Below are positions 1 to 13,360 of a stretch of 64,000 bases of DNA, in pieces. How positions within the stretch are numbered: the first letter of the stretch is position 1; each line of letters opens with the position of its first letter. Location of the stretch: contig JANPWX010000358.1 in NCBI GenBank assembly GCA_024734555.1, positions 5,165-69,164 on the forward strand. Reading direction: 5' to 3'. A program made the translations under genes and the position numbers. The stretch is from Trochalopteron elliotii. Taxonomy: Eukaryota; Chordata; Aves; Passeriformes; Leiothrichidae. The notes below the pieces were generated by a model that had not been told where the DNA came from, searched no databases, and saw nothing but the letters and a program-made list of their open reading frames with translations.

Positions 1-79
1 CCCCTTTGCTTTCAACTTTGTTTTTTTGCTTTGGGCAAACTTGCTCACTTGTCTTTGCTGGCTGTGGGACATAATGGTA

Positions 80-210
80 TGGAATAATAGAATCATTAAA
101 GTTGGAAAAGACCTTCAGAATCAGGTCCAAACTTTGATTCAGCACCACTGTGGCCACTAAACCATATCACAGAGTGCCACATCTACTCCTTTTCCACTTC
201 CACAGATCCA
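80..210 (-). mobile_element. CR1 LINE fragment, 3' end
   Basis: The left edge reads as the complement of the CR1 3' tail (AATAATAGAATCATT), followed by 'gttggaaaagaccttcagaatca' style sequence and the 'cagcaccactgtggccactaaacca' block found in CR1 3' untranslated regions. With the tail on the left, the element lies on the minus strand and is truncated at its 5' end after about 130 bases. Boundaries are approximate; the match fades after about 205. CR1 is the main non-LTR retrotransposon of birds and other sauropsids. Confidence 0.75.
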
Positions 211-3200
211 GCAGTACCTTCCATTGACACCAAAACACACAGCGAGAGTGAGGAGGTGAGGGAATATTTTTATTCAAGGAAATGATCTTCTAGACTGTGT
301 TCCTTAAATATCCAGTCTCTCAGATATAGTCACACACTGGCAGGATCACCAGAAGTAGTGTGGGATGCAATGGAAGTTGAAGGCAACTATTCCTAGAAAC
401 TAAATGTCTCAAGGACAAGACTTTAGGCAAATGTCAATGAAAGTAAAGAAATGAGTAAAGAAGCCTACATGACTTCTTCTTTGACAAAAATTTGTGCAAA
501 GCCTGCTATTGTCATAAACATGATCTATTTTTGGGTCCTCTACACAGAAAAGTACACGGATGTCTGCTGAGGGCAGACAGGAAGACCTGGCTCATCCTTC
601 TGCCTGTGTCCAGCTCCAGTCTTAAATTCCCTCTTCCCACTAGCCACAAACTCCTGTGTTGATACTTTGCTGACAGTTTTTTGGATGGATCTCTTGTGCT
701 CTGCCTCTGACCTGCTCCTTTATGCAGAGACCAGGTTCCTCAGTGGGAAATATCTGGCCATAGCTCAATGCCTTTTTTTTGCCTGGGCTGTTTGTCACCT
801 GTAATACAGTGGGTTTCCATATCTTCTTTAGCACTGGATGAACTCACTGTCAATTTTTGTGAGCTCTGTCCTCCCTTTCAGATTTGGGAAAGATTCATGG
901 TGGTGCCATAAAAGTCATAGAAAAGGAATATAAAGGGATCTATTTTTTGCACAAATATTAAGCAATACCTCCTGTTGTAGCCTCCTGTCTCCTTATCTTT
1001 CTAAAGTAATGACAAGTAGTTTTAATATAACTCCTACTCTCCTTACAGATTTAGCCACTCTATCATTATTAAAAATGTGGATATTTCAGGTGACTGTCAT
1101 TGAATTCTGGTTTGGGTGAGTGGGAATCAGCCTGTACTCAGGAGCTCATCTGTGTCTTTTTGCAAGTGCAAAGCAAATATTGCAGGGAAGGCAGAAATCA
1201 GGATAGAAAAAACCCCACAGAAATCAACAAGTTTAGCCAGGGAATGCACTGTGTTGTAGCAGTGAGTTGGTTATAGACAAGCTGTAAAATCCAGTCTGTT
1301 TCTGGTAGGTATATCATTCCTGGGAAAACAAAAAGCAGTCAAATTTGATTTTCTTCCAAACTGGTCCAAAAGCAAAAGCCTTCAAAATTTTCTATAAACA
1401 TACTCCTTTATGCAAGAATTCTATAAAATATCATGCCCCCAGTAAGGTTTTGCATTTTTTTTAATCCTGCATTTATTATAGGACCAGGGATCTTTTCTTC
1501 TCCCCTTCATTCAGTTTGTTTCTACAAACCCTTTCTCAATTTAGAGATACATAATAATTGCAGTCCCACTCTACTCTCAGGGCCACCTTTGAGACCCAGA
1601 GGGTAGAATATCAGAACTGATTTTCTGTTTTTGACAAACAGGATGGAGACTGGAATATGACTCCAAGCAGAGACATTAGACTAAAGTGTTTGAGAGGTCT
1701 TTTTTATCTTGAGGTGGAATTAAAATTTGTTGATGCATCCAGTGCCTTTTAATACAATCAAGAGGCTTAGAGAGGGACAAAGTGAGGCTTTATTTCAACT
1801 GGAAAGTGGTTTCTGCCCAAAGAAATTGTGAGAAAACGTTTCTGTAAGAGGACAAAGAGGTTTTCCAGGCAGAAAGTACAAAAGCTGTTTACATGGGCTT
1901 CAGCATTTGATCACAGCCTAGGGGAGGGCTGGAGAGAGCTTGTGACAAAGCATTCTTCCTTGAGGAAAACCAGCAAGAGGGAGTGAACTTCAAGAACAGA
2001 TCAGGCAAGACCAGTTTGACTGGCTATAAACCCCACCAAAATGCTACCCCTTTTTGTGAAAAGTCATTCTACCATACAGAGGACCCTTTCCAAAGCCACT
2101 TTGCAGTGCTGGCTTTGCCACTAACCTTGTAACTCTAACAGGCACAAAATAAATGAGGTGAGAAGTCAATCCTCTCAAAATAAAAATAAAAAAATGCCTT
2201 TCTCAAATAGAATTTTGAGAAATAGTATTTATTTCTATACACCTATTTGTGTATTTAAAAAAAAAAGTAAAGAGAAAGCAAATGAGTCTAGGAAATTCCC
2301 CACCGACTTGCTATTGATTTTATGCAGAAAGAGCTCAGATCCTGCAGTAATGGGAAACATACATACCACCCATAACACATCTGGAAGCTGAAAACCCCAA
2401 ACCAAGAAAAGCTTCTGGGTCCCACATGTTTTTGGGGTGTGTAACTTGCACTGTTTATGGAGAAATGTGCTTGCCTTAGACCCACACCTTAAATTAAAGA
2501 CCAGGGGAATATTCTGCTGGAGGAGCTCTGACCTGGGTGAGGGATGGATGGTAGGGTGGCTCAGCAGCTGTCTTCTGACCTTGAGATGAGGTTGGTGCCT
2601 TTGCTGACAGAATAGGATGGGACTGTTTTTTTTAGTTGATATCAAGTTTTGCATGCCTAGAATTAAACATCTCTTGGGATCTCATTACAGCCAGTTGTAG
2701 CCCTGAGCAAGTGAAGTTCTGACATGTGGGTTTATCAAGGTGAATCATGCAAACAGTGCCAGTCTGGGTGGATTAGAGACACTCCATTCTCCACCACTTA
2801 GAGATTACACCTGACACCCAGAATGGCTGATTCTGTGCCTCACCAATCCTGGTCCCTGCTTTGGCTTTTGTCACTTGTCCTGTGGTCCTTGTGGGCAATT
2901 CCAAGTTTGCATGAGTAATGCATAGACTTTTCCAAATTACTGGGAGCTCAGAGTGGTGATGATCAAGCTATAAACATGAGATTCTAAGTGACCATCACAG
3001 TGGCACCTTCCTGCCACCTCAAGGAAGGGAACACTGGAAGCTTGTGTCTATGTCAGGTGTCAGAACAAGCCAGAAAGTCCTTCCTTCTCAGGAGCAGTAA
3101 TTCTGATAGTTCTCAGATGAAGATGTGGACACTTTGAGGGCAGCTACTTGTCTCCAGGCATTTGTGTGAAAGGGCAGTGAGGTTCCTTGCTGGGATTTAG

Positions 3201-4923
3201 GAGAGCCTGGGAGCGGAAGCTGGAAGTGTGGGTGTGTGTGATGTCCCCCGTGGCTGAAGAAAACCATCTGGCAGTTCAAGTGCTCCCTGCTGGCCTGGTG
3301 GGCACTGAAAAGATACAGCAGACAGGACATATGTGAACACCCATCCTCCATCCTTCCTGTGCATCCTGTTATCAATGGCTTTTTCAGGATCCCACAGCTT
3401 TCTCCAAGCTTTACTTCTATCCCTGGAGACTCAGTGGGTTTTGTTCTTTGTCAGGGACTGAAGAGACACAGTCTATGTTAGAGAAGCACAAAGGGAGATT
3501 TTCTGCCAAAGAGAAAATTCTGTGGTTTGTCTATGAGCTGCAGAGGCACATCAGAAACATGAAACAATCAGAGCTGAAAGTCCAAACAGAGCCATAGTCC
3601 TGATATCATCTGTATCCTTCCCCCTGACACGGACCTGGGAGATGAATTAGGAGCGTTCAGTGATCCTTTGTTCAAGTCTCTTGATTGGTCACTCACCTAC
3701 CACTTACCACAGCCTTGGAGATTCCTTTTCAACTTCTTCCTCAAGCAGAGCCCTTCCAGCCTGTGTCTCTCTGTGGGCAGCTCGTGGGGGCAAAGGGCTC
3801 CCTGGTGCTCTCTCGGTGTCAAATCTCTGCCCAAATTTTCAATGAGCTGAGGCTGTGCTCCAGGAGAGGGATGGAGGTGATGAGTGCCTGCTGGATAGAT
3901 TCCCAAATAACTCTCATATGAGAAGGGTGCAGCAGAATTTAAACCAGTTGTGGTGGTGGGAAAACCAGAGGTGACTTTACTACAGGAGGTGGGGCACAAC
4001 AGAAAAAGGGAGAGGTAAAGGCCCAAGACCTGAGGTGAGGGCTGTGCACCCCACTGCTAAAATCATGGCTGGCTCTCAGCCACATGACCATTTCTTTGCA
4101 GGCTGATACAGCTGCATGATCTGCTGGGCCAAGGGGAAACAGAAAGATCAGCTTTAATTATTACAGCCCAAATTACATGATGGAATGAGCTGATCATGTA
4201 GCTCCTCTCTATGTCATAGTTGGCATGTGGAGCAAATACATTCATTTCCAAGGATTATAGGCCAGAAATGTAGCTATTATAAATCCTCTTATCTGTTCCA
4301 CGAGGCTCGTAAGAAAACCTTTTGGTTTTGTCTTGGAAGTGCTGAAATATGTATGAAATGTCACTGGCCCTGCACACCCACAAATATGGCTCTTACCTAT
4401 CACAGTGCTTTCACTCAAGACATTATTTCATGCCCCTGGTATGTCATTAACCACAGCACCCCTTCCTTATCAGCCCACTCCTGACAGGGAGGAGAACTCG
4501 TGTACTGCTTGTCCCATTGTTTTCTGATCCTTTTGGGTTGGGAACACAATCCCAGGTTTGGGTTGAGCGTGTGACCCTCCCTGCAAGGAGACACAAGGTT
4601 TAGAGCTTGCAACCTCCAGAGTCATTGGTAGACTGGAAAAGTTTACCTGGATCCAAGCCAAGCTAAACCTGTGCCTGATGAAGAGGTGACCATTTTCCTT
4701 CCTCTCAGGAGGGTCATTGAGAGATGGCATGGAGAAGATATTCACAGCAATTACTGGCAGGGAATCTGTTATTCCATGTAGCTTCTTTCCTAGATTCCCT
4801 TTACTACCTGAGGTGGCTGCTTTTCTGATACAGAAATTAATTTATTCTTAAAAATAAAAAAGCCAAAAAGTGTCACTCTCCCTTGGATCCACCCAACAGC
4901 TCCTGACTAAGGAATCCTACATT
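211..4923. other. Non-coding stretch, nothing recognised
   Basis: About 4.7 kb without a recognisable gene or typed repeat. Open frames here are short and lack splice context. A 10-base A run sits at 2257-2266 and a short GT-rich patch at about 3228-3241. A possible splice donor (gggtgagt) at about 1115 follows a pyrimidine-AG, but the enclosed segment is only about 28 bases and is not credible alone. Confidence 0.5.
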
Positions 4924-5015
4924 GCCCCATCAAACGTGGCCTTGAACACTTCCAGGGATGGGGTAGCCACAGCTTCTCTGGGCATTCCATTCCAGAGGCT
5001 CACCACAATGAAGAT
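4924..5015 (-). mobile_element. CR1 LINE fragment
   Basis: Contains the characteristic CR1 3'-region phrases 'ggccttgaacacttccaggg', 'agccacagcttctctgggca' and 'ccagaggctcaccac'. In this orientation the element is on the minus strand. Both ends are lost, leaving about 90 bases. Bases 5016-5160 may be a diverged continuation, but I cannot align them from memory. Confidence 0.75.
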
Positions 5016-6392
5016 GATACTTAAGTCTGATTAAACTTTTCCAGGAGAAAGTGGTGGCCCCATGTTACACTTGTTTGGATGGTTCAGTTCTACATCCTGC
5101 AACTACAATAAATGCCTCCCTCCCAACAATTTTGGTCTGCTGCAGTAAAGACTCATGAGACTTATGTCAAGTCCCCACTGCATTGTGATCTTGTACCTTC
5201 CAGGATATCTGGCTTCTGTGTCCAAAATCTGCCTGAAATGTCCACCTCCTGAAAAAAGGAGATGATTTTAGAGACAAAATATCACTTATAAAATGAGAAC
5301 AGAGCACTTACAGCATACCCCATTTATCCATAAGCTCAAACCCAAATTAAACACCTGTGAGGCATCTTGGCAATTTTGAGTCACTGCCTTCAATGTCTGA
5401 TGAACACTGTTGTTTTTAATTTTTCACCAAACATGAAGAATTTCCCGATTTAGAATTTTCTATCCAGAATTTTCCCACGGGGAAGGTTCAGTTTGCAGCA
5501 AGTTTATGGTGCTGCCATCAGGGTGGTGAGGCAGCCTTCAGACAGCTGCTGAGGGATGAATGAGGAGAGGGAGTGAAATGGTGCAAGGCATACAAAACCT
5601 TTGCCTGCAGATGGTGTGGCTCCCTCTTGGCATATACCTTTGACATATACACCATCAGCTTTACTCTCTTACAGGGACTTTCACTGTGGCCAAGGAATGG
5701 TGCAGCAGGTGGAACCTGGTGTGCCCCAGAGTGGATAGAGCAGTGGAAAACCAGGGACATGGCAGAAGCTGGTGGAGCCCTCACCCAGCATGCCCCAGTG
5801 GCATTGCCTGCTCTTCCTCTCTGTCATTTATGTTGCCATCTCCTCCCCTCCATCCCCACCATTCCTGCTTTGCTTCTGTCCTCTCTCCGTTCTGCCTCAC
5901 TGAACTGATTTTCCCAAATCAACACAGAACTTAATTCTCATTCATGGCCTTCTTTCCCCACCACAAGATTTTAAGCAAGCTTCCAAGTGGAAGAGAACAT
6001 TTGCTCCTTGCCCCCCACACGGTTGCTTTGTGCAGTTTCTGTCAAAACAAAGCTGAACAGCAGCAAACTCTTCACTGACCCGTCACTCGAGAGGCTGTTG
6101 TTGTCAGCAGGTTCTCCATAACCGCCTCATCCATCCTCCCGCTCCACGTGCTGCCTTGGGTGTGTGACAGATTTGCAATCCACACTGCATTTTTAATAAG
6201 CCTGTCCTCCCTCTTTGGACGTCAAAGGCACCGTTCTGAAAGTCAATCTCAGCCTCTGACCTCTCTGAGCTTCCCTCTTATATTTAATCTGGAAATACTA
6301 CTCTGACAGAAGAATATGATCTGCCTGCTTTATGCCTGGCCTTGCCAGCAGCTCTGTGGCATTTTGCCACTGCCAGCACAGAGCCCTCCAGG
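5016..6392. other. Non-coding stretch
   Basis: No gene recognised. A good pyrimidine-rich acceptor (ctttactctcttacag, ending at 5674) is followed 34 bases later by CAG|GTGGAA at 5708/5709. This could be a micro-exon, but no protein is recognisable. Bases 6040-6250 keep more CpG than their surroundings (for example around 6080, 6122 and 6220), which may mark a conserved or regulatory patch; this is inference only. Confidence 0.4.
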
Positions 6393-6920
6393 CTGCCTCA
6401 CTCACACTCGTGGCCTTGTCCCCAGGTGCCACAACAACACTTCTTTTAAGTGCCTCCAGGACTCAGCCACTTCCCTGGGCAGTCTGTTCTACCTCTTGAC
6501 AACTGCTGTGGTAAAAAAAACTGTTCCTAATATCCAACATAACAACCAACCCATGGCCTGGTGCATCTTGAGGCCATTTCCTCTTGTCCTATCACTTGTT
6601 AACTGGGACAAGAGACCGACCCCCACCTGCTACACCCTCCTGTCAGGGAGTTGCAGAGAGCAAAGTGCTCCCTCCTCAGCCTCCTTTTCTCCAGGTTAAA
6701 CACCCCCCGTTCCCCCAGATGCTCTTCATCAGATTTGTGCTCCATACCCTTCCCAGCTCCGTTGCACTTTTCTGGAGTTGTTCCAGTCCCTCAATGTTTT
6801 TTCTTGTCATGAGGGGCTCAAAACTGAACCCAGGATTCAAGATGAGGCCTCATCAGTGCTGAATACAGGGGGATAATCCTTGCCCTGGTTCTGCTGGACA
6901 CATTATTGCTGGTACAGTCG
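6393..6920 (-). mobile_element. CR1 LINE fragment, about 530 bases
   Basis: A long diverged CR1 piece in minus orientation. Going left to right it shows the usual order: 'acttccctgggcagtctgttc', 'ctgttcctaatatccaaca', 'ttgaggccatttcctcttgt', 'cctatcacttgtta', 'gagaccgacccccacctgc', 'ctcctcagcctccttttctc', 'gtgctccatacccttcccagctccgttgc', 'gaggggctcaaaactgaacc' and 'ctgctggacacattattgctg'. This covers the 3' untranslated region and the last part of the reverse transcriptase coding region. The terminal octamer repeat is not seen, so it is truncated at both ends. The reading frames crossing it are remnants and should not be annotated as genes. Confidence 0.9.
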
Positions 6921-9580
6921 ATGGCAGGGCTCATCTGATCTAGCTCAAGTTTGACTGTGAGCAGATTTTTCCTCTGAATGCTGAAGACATTCACTTATCA
7001 ATGGGCAAAATCACAAAAAAAAAATCAGCCTTTTGCTTTGTTCTGTATTTGGCATGGATGGATTTTTCAAAGGAACGGAGTTAGTATTTTAATAAGGAAA
7101 AGTAGAATAATTCTAGTAAAACTTTCTCTTTTGAAATGGACAGATAAGCTTAATGACTTCAGCTGGAGCATGAGACAGGCAACACTGGGTTGAAGTGTCA
7201 AGATTAAATCTTAGATTTAGAGGTGGCTCCAGCCAGCTTTTTCAGTGTAGTTCTGTATGTTCTAAACTGCTGTGTAGTTCTCTGAGGCTTAACATGATTT
7301 CTGAGCTTCCCCTCCTCCACATGTACTGCTGGCATTTTGGGGAGGTGATGCCTGACACAGGGCTGTTGGGAGCCTTGCTTTCATGCAGTGAGTTACATGA
7401 GTTACAAGACTGTTTGATGAAAGATGTTTTTGATGTAAATCATGTTTCTGTCTGGTATTAGTACTATTCAAAATTTTGTCTCGTTTTGACAAATAGTTTA
7501 ATGTCTTGCATTTTCCCTTTTTTCCTTTTTTTTCTGCTTTCTATTGGGAAATGCAACATAAAAGGAAGAAGATGAAGAAGAAGAGTCACCACAGAAGCAG
7601 CTGGATTTGCCAGTCTTGGAGCATGAGCCCTTATCAGGTATGAGTGATGTTCAGAGCTTGCATCCATTCTGTGGACCAAATTGAAACCAGTCTTTTCTAG
7701 ATGGGCCTGAGTTGGGATGATAATGTGCTGACATTCAGATCATGGCAAATGAAAGGAGAGATATCTGTGATAACAGGCCTAGAAGTTGTTCCATGTCTAT
7801 TGTCTTGGGATTTGTTTCAATTTGTGAACATGGACCTTCTCTGGGTCAGGCATTTGCAGCTAATGCAATTGAAATTGGCTTTCACCTCCTCCCTTGCAAA
7901 AGATAGTGACTATGGGTACAGGCACTATTTGATCTCTCCCTCAATCTGCACACTGCAAAGAGAGGTTCTTACACCACAAATAAAGAGGAATTTGTCCATA
8001 TCCCCCTGTAAAGAACTTCATTGCCTTTTTGCTAACAAGAAACAATGGACCGTGAAACCTCTCTGTAAAGTTTTGGATATGAATCACAGCCAAGCTAAAG
8101 GTTGTTAACTTCAGTTTGTTACATCTTGCTGCTAAAATCCCTGGCAATTCCCAAAGAGAGTATTTTTTTCTGCCAGTCTGAGTCTATTTTGGTGGGAAGT
8201 TTCTGCTTCTCCTACCTTTACCTGCTCTTTTGGGAGCCTTGTGCACCTCCTGCTTCCAGGCATGTGTTGGGGGAAGTGGACAACAGGTATTTCTTACAAA
8301 GAGAAGCCATCATCATAAGGGAACATCCATCATCAGTGTTACTGTCTCTTCTCAGGCCCAGCTGCTGTATCTGCTTTGTGGACTCAAAATCTGGAGGGAT
8401 TATATCTTTCTCTTGTGGCTTTTTAGACAAGGCAAAACAAAGGAGAGGATGGCACAGCTTTCAGCTGTGTAGGGTTTCCTCCTACTTTTCCCCCCCTGCC
8501 TGGTTTGCTGTGTGCAGAGCAATGAAATAAAACATTCTCAGCAAATCTGTGGTTATAGGTAGAAGGGGGGCCTGTGTTTAACATGGGCCCACCCAGCCAG
8601 CAAGTGAGACATCAGAGGTGGAAAAAAGACCCTGGAAAGGGTTGCCTGGTCATCTATTTATGGTGTTTAAAATTTTCTGGGCAAGTGAATTAATTGCTTG
8701 GTAATATCCAGTGCTGGGACATACATGTGCTGTAGCCTGAATTCTCTGTTTATTTATGATAATACAAGCCCTGGTGCAAATGGTTGTCACCAGCTGCAGA
8801 TGCTGAGATTTAGGATGCTGGGACTGGAGAGGGGAAAACACAACAAACAAACTGAGCAGCTGCTGGTCAGGGCAGTGCATCAGGACAAACCTGCTGAGGG
8901 ATGGGATGGCATTGGAGCTGATAGAGATGTGGAAAAAATGTAGGGGGAAAAAAATGCCCTAAACCCAAGCTGTGCCATCTTCCCCACTCATGTCAGCTCT
9001 GACCCAGCCTGGCATGGACACGCAGGGCTCATGTGCAGCTTCTGTGCCACGTCCTGATGGCACTGCAAGGATGCAGCAGTGAAATGAAACATTTGTACTG
9101 ATGTAGCTTTTACCCTTCATCAGTTGCAATCAGTCACAAGGTGGCTTTTATTTTTTGTGGCAGAGAAATGAAAGGGAACTGCCTGGCTTTGGCATTTACA
9201 ATCCAACAGGAAAATTAATGAGCAGAGATGCTCTGAGAAGCACACAGCTCTGGGACTGGTGTTTCAAGAGTCAAGTGGAGATCAATATTGAGCCCTCTGA
9301 ACCACAATTTATCTAAACTCCACCAAAGAGAGAACATGAGCAAGGCTTATGTAATTTTCCAAGCAGATGGATAACAAATATTTTCCATGTAAAGTCTGAG
9401 AAGCTCAGACATAATTTTGTTATTGTTTTTTAACATTGCTCATAGGAATGTGTCTTTTTTAAAAATAAAACCCCACATATTTTCCTGACTTAAAAACAGA
9501 ATGGTGCCGACAGAAAGGCAAGTTTGGGAAGAAAATACTCTTTAAAAAAAAAAAACAACAAAAAGATTGTTTTTAATAAA
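6921..9580. other. Non-coding stretch containing one exon candidate
   Basis: Apart from the exon candidate at 7565-7637, nothing recognisable is present. There is an A10 run at 7015-7024, a pyrimidine-rich tract at about 7512-7545 that serves as the acceptor tract of the candidate exon, and an A12 run at 9544-9555 immediately before the next CR1 fragment. The 135-codon frame at 7701-8108 has no recognisable domain and no splice context. Confidence 0.45.
7565..7637 (+). CDS. Candidate internal coding exon, unidentified gene
   Basis: Seen: a 73-base segment preceded by a long pyrimidine tract (about 7512-7545) with no AG between that tract and the AAAG at 7561-7564. It is followed by a good donor, CAG|GTATGA, at 7637/7638. 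The frame starting at 7565 is open throughout and reads as an acidic run (EEDEEEE) followed by SPQKQLDLPVLEHEPLS, ending one base into a codon. The outgoing phase matches the incoming phase of the candidate exon at 20210-20349. The protein is not recognised. Against it: the acceptor AAAG is weak, GAA repeats arise easily by chance, no other exon nearby is convincing, and strand composition on this side does not favour plus-strand transcription. Confidence 0.22.
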
Positions 9581-9738
9581 TCATAAAATAATAGAATAAA
9601 CTGAGAGAATAGTTTGGATTGGAAGGGACCTTAAAGACCATCTAGCCCAACTCTCCTGCCATGGACAGGGACACCTCTCACCTAGATCAGATTGCTTAAA
9701 GTCCTATCCAACCTGGCCTTGAACAATTCCAAGGATGA
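9581..9738 (-). mobile_element. CR1 LINE fragment, 3' end
   Basis: Begins with a degraded terminal octamer repeat (tcataaaataatagaataaa), then 'tttggattggaagggacctt', 'aaagaccatctagcccaa', 'ctgccatggacagggacacc' and 'caacctggccttgaacaatt'. This is the 3' end of a CR1 element on the minus strand, 5'-truncated after about 158 bases. An A12 run lies just outside its left edge at 9544-9555. Confidence 0.9.
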
Positions 9739-12700
9739 ATATCTGAACAAAATATCAGTTCAGGGCAAGATGCCAAGAGGAACTGGGAAGAGAGACAAAA
9801 GCTCTGGGAATGACTTTAATGTCCAACTGCTGTCTGCATCTGTCTGCAGATGACTCTGCAGCACAGAACAGCCTTTCCCAATCCAGGCTGGCCATGGAAG
9901 CTGGCAGGAGCTATGTTGGGTGGCAATGAAGCTGTTTTGCATGGTGAGGCTGAGGGAGTTTTCCCCTCAGCACCTCCTTAGGCCTCTCTCCAGGTAGGGA
10001 GGACCAGTATCTTCCTCTTCTGTGACTGCCCAGGCCTGTCACTGCAAAAAGGGGTTAACTCTGACCACAGGCAGCACCCAGGTGTTGCTGAGGACCTTCC
10101 TGGTGAGCTTGTGGGTGCCAACAAGCTGCAAAGAGTGGAAGAAGGAGCAGCATCCCTTACAGACCCAGGAGGAAGGAGTGAGTGTGTTTGGCTGCCTGGG
10201 TAGTGAAAAAGTAGAGGAAGCTCTGCAACAAATTCCTCATCTTAGCATCTGCTAACCTTGCTGCAGGAAGCCAGCCCCACCTTCACTCTCTGGGCCAGAG
10301 CAGGCTGTCACACTGCTCCTCCTCATGCTCTTTGGTGACAGGTCCCTCCATGTGGCATTATACCTTTTTCTGACCTAGCTCTGGGCCATCACCTAAATAT
10401 CTGCAGCACAGGGATCCCTGCTAAGGGCTTTAGTGTGAGCCCTGTGCCATGCAAGGAGCAAGTTTTGTCAGCCTTCTCACCACTGCTTTGCAACTGCAAC
10501 CTCACCAGCCCCATCATCCATCACCTCTCCCTGCACAGACACCGCGAGCAGTGCTGGCACGGGCTGTGAGTTCCACAGGGACACAGCATCCAGGGAAAGG
10601 TCATTTCCACAGAGCAGCCAAAAACCACCCATCCCTCCTCCACAAACCTTGAAAGCAAAGCCAAAGTAGGAAACCAGGGGAAACGAAGGAAAAACAACAT
10701 TCTGGCTCCTTGCTAAAGAAAACCCTCAGGGTGGCTCCTCTCTTCTTGCTGCTGTGGTGTGGTTACAGCTGCACCACAAGCCAACTGGCCATGATCCAAG
10801 CAAAGCAGAAAGCACATTTCTGAGCAGAAACCAGGGGCTTTGCAGGTAACCGGCAAGTGGATGTAGCTGCAGTAATTTAATATATTAAGGACTCTGACTG
10901 GATGTGCTGCTCATCTCCTTCTGCAGCAGGGAAGATGATTAAATCTTCTAGTGATAAAGAATATAGAAATGCCAGCTCTGGTTGGTGAGCTGCCCAGTGA
11001 GACAAGGGTGTGTGTTCATTCCTGCAGCCTTTCAGGTCAGCCTGTGCTGTTGGTGACACTAAAGCAAACATCTGCACTGCTGCAAAATGACTTTTCTTTA
11101 AAATGCCTTTCTTAATCTAGGGCAGACTTCCTTCAATTCTGGCAGGATCAAGCCACAGGTATTTTTAACCAATGCTGAAGCAACTGCATTTTTGTTCAGC
11201 TGCAAAACAAGAGTTTTCCGGGTTCAGCAGGTCTCTGCTCTGCCCAGGGCTCTCTGCTGCTCACAGTAAGCCACAACTTCCTTCTACAGCTACCACAGAA
11301 TGAAGTATGTTGTGATCTGGAACTTCATCCTTTTCTAAGATAGCAGCTACCATGATAAAAGCCTCGACTGCCCAAGGTATTTCTATCCTTGGCAAAAAAA
11401 GCTGCTTGAGCAAAAGTGAAGCCGCAGGTTAAAAAATGGCAAATGAAGCAGGTCCTAAGAAAGTATCTTGCTGAAGTAACCCACTGGTGCAAAGTGGAGT
11501 TCAGCCTCTGATTTGGGTCCTGCAAAGCAGCAAATACTTCATGATCCACATTAACCTGCCTTGAGCACACTGCAGTTTTCTTTGTATGAGTGACTGGTGG
11601 TGTGAGTGTGAGTCTGCGGGTAGGAAGGTCTGGGTTCTGTTTCCATCCCTGTTACACAGCACCTATTGTAGGGTCCATGTGTGTTCCCCTCTGCAATGCT
11701 ATGCATAAACAGGAAGCTGAAAATCTCAGGCAGTGCTGGAAATGAAAGAGAAGGAAGGGCCCAAGGCAGGTGGGTGTTTTATTACATGGAGCTCCCTCAA
11801 TGTGGCTTACCTTCCATTGACAAAAATTCTTTTCTTGCTCAAAACATCAGCAGCATCACAGATGTTCTACCAAATTACAGTCCATTTGTTTACATTGAGA
11901 CACAAATAAGAACTTCAAAAAAATCCCTTCCTGCAGCCCAGGATGCAAATATACAGCACACACCTTGAATGTAATTTAAAATAACAACCCATGGCACACA
12001 TGACTTGATCCAAAATACAAACACCACGTAACACGTCAGCGACCAGAGAGTAGATCCTTTCATGTTTGGTGAACTAGCCCTGACCTGTCTTTCCTTTGTC
12101 ACAGCCCATCTGAAGGGGGGCAAACAGAGGGAGGGTTCCTGCAGATGTCAAGGAGCTGGGGGTGTCTCTCTGCAGGGTCCCTTCCCTGACATGGGGAAGG
12201 TGCAGGGCCTGAAGCACCAGCCAGCTCAGGAACAAACTTCTTTGGGTACTGCTCTCCAAAAAGCAGATGGTTTGCAGCTTCCCTTTTGGTGTGGTTGATA
12301 GGCAAGCACGTGTTGGGAGATTTATCCATATTTCTTGAAATGGAGTTGGGCATCTGGAGGGATTTCTGGTATTTCCTACTTTCAATCAGACTAAATATAC
12401 TTAAGGATGACCTTTATCTTGATATCTTACCCCTACCTCTTCTAATCCTGATGTGAAAAACAAAGCAAAGAGATTCCTGGAAATGTGAGGTTGAAGAAAA
12501 AAAAGGTGCTGGTCCTCCTCTTTTTCCATCTCTGGAAAGGGAACGTGGTCATTAAGGGATTTGGCAGTTCAGCCTGGTTATTATTTTATTTCATATAAAT
12601 CCAGAGTTCTTTCATTGTGCTCAGTGAAACTTTCCTCACCTTCTGCTTTTTTTAAATAGAAAATGTAAATCACTTCTATTTAAACTACTTTTGGACCACC

Positions 12701-13317
12701 ATAGATCCCTAGCCATTAAAAACTTCTTACTGGAGGAATTAATGCTCTCAGTTAAAATATCAGTATCCTTGAAATAGAGTCAGCAAAACTTCTGATCAAT
12801 TAAAGTTTTTGCTTTTAATCATAAAAGTTGTTTCCCAAAGCAAATTCCAGAACAATCTGTTGTCAGCACTGCTTTTAGGGAGCACTGAACCTCTGGCAGA
12901 CCTGCTAGATAGAAATCCTCTTCTGGAAGCTTCTGCAAGGAGTTTTCCTCCAGCCTTTTGTATCCCAAAGATTCTTTCCCTCTAGAGTTAGGTCTTCCTC
13001 TGTGCTCAGTGAAAGATCAGCCACTTTGGCACAACAGACTTGGTCCAGGTTTTTATTTCTCACTTGGGATTCTCCAGCAGCTCCAAGCTAACAGTTCTTA
13101 GAAAAAACCCTTAGACAAGAAAGAAAAAATAGTAAGTTTTTATATTAAAAATATTGCATGCCATGCTGTATTTCAGGAAAATATGTGTGCAAGGATCCAG
13201 ATGAACTGTCCCTCTCCATGTCTGCTTGTGTGAGGAGGGACATTCTCTTTCCTGTCCTCCTGGAGAGTAAGACTGGGAATATTCTTTGTGTGTCCTGAAA
13301 GGCCTCTAGCAGACAGG
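9739..13317. other. Non-coding stretch, nothing recognised
   Basis: About 3.6 kb with no typed repeat or gene. Open frames at 10022-10255, 11681-11968 and 12062-12298 lack domain resemblance and splice signals. AT content rises from about 12400 onward. Confidence 0.5.
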
Positions 13318-13360
13318 CCCTTCAGTGAAGAAATTGTTCCTAATATCCAACCTAAGCCTC
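13318..13360 (-). mobile_element. Short CR1 remnant
   Basis: About 40 bases read 'cccttcagtgaagaaattgt' and 'tcctaatatccaacctaagc', the same internal CR1 segment found at 6480-6540. Orientation is minus. The flanks are too diverged to extend, so the true remnant could be somewhat longer. Confidence 0.5.

Noticed and set aside
6316..6862. Plus-strand frames of 127 and 92 codons
   Set aside because: They lie antisense within a CR1 fragment and have no coding signal of their own.
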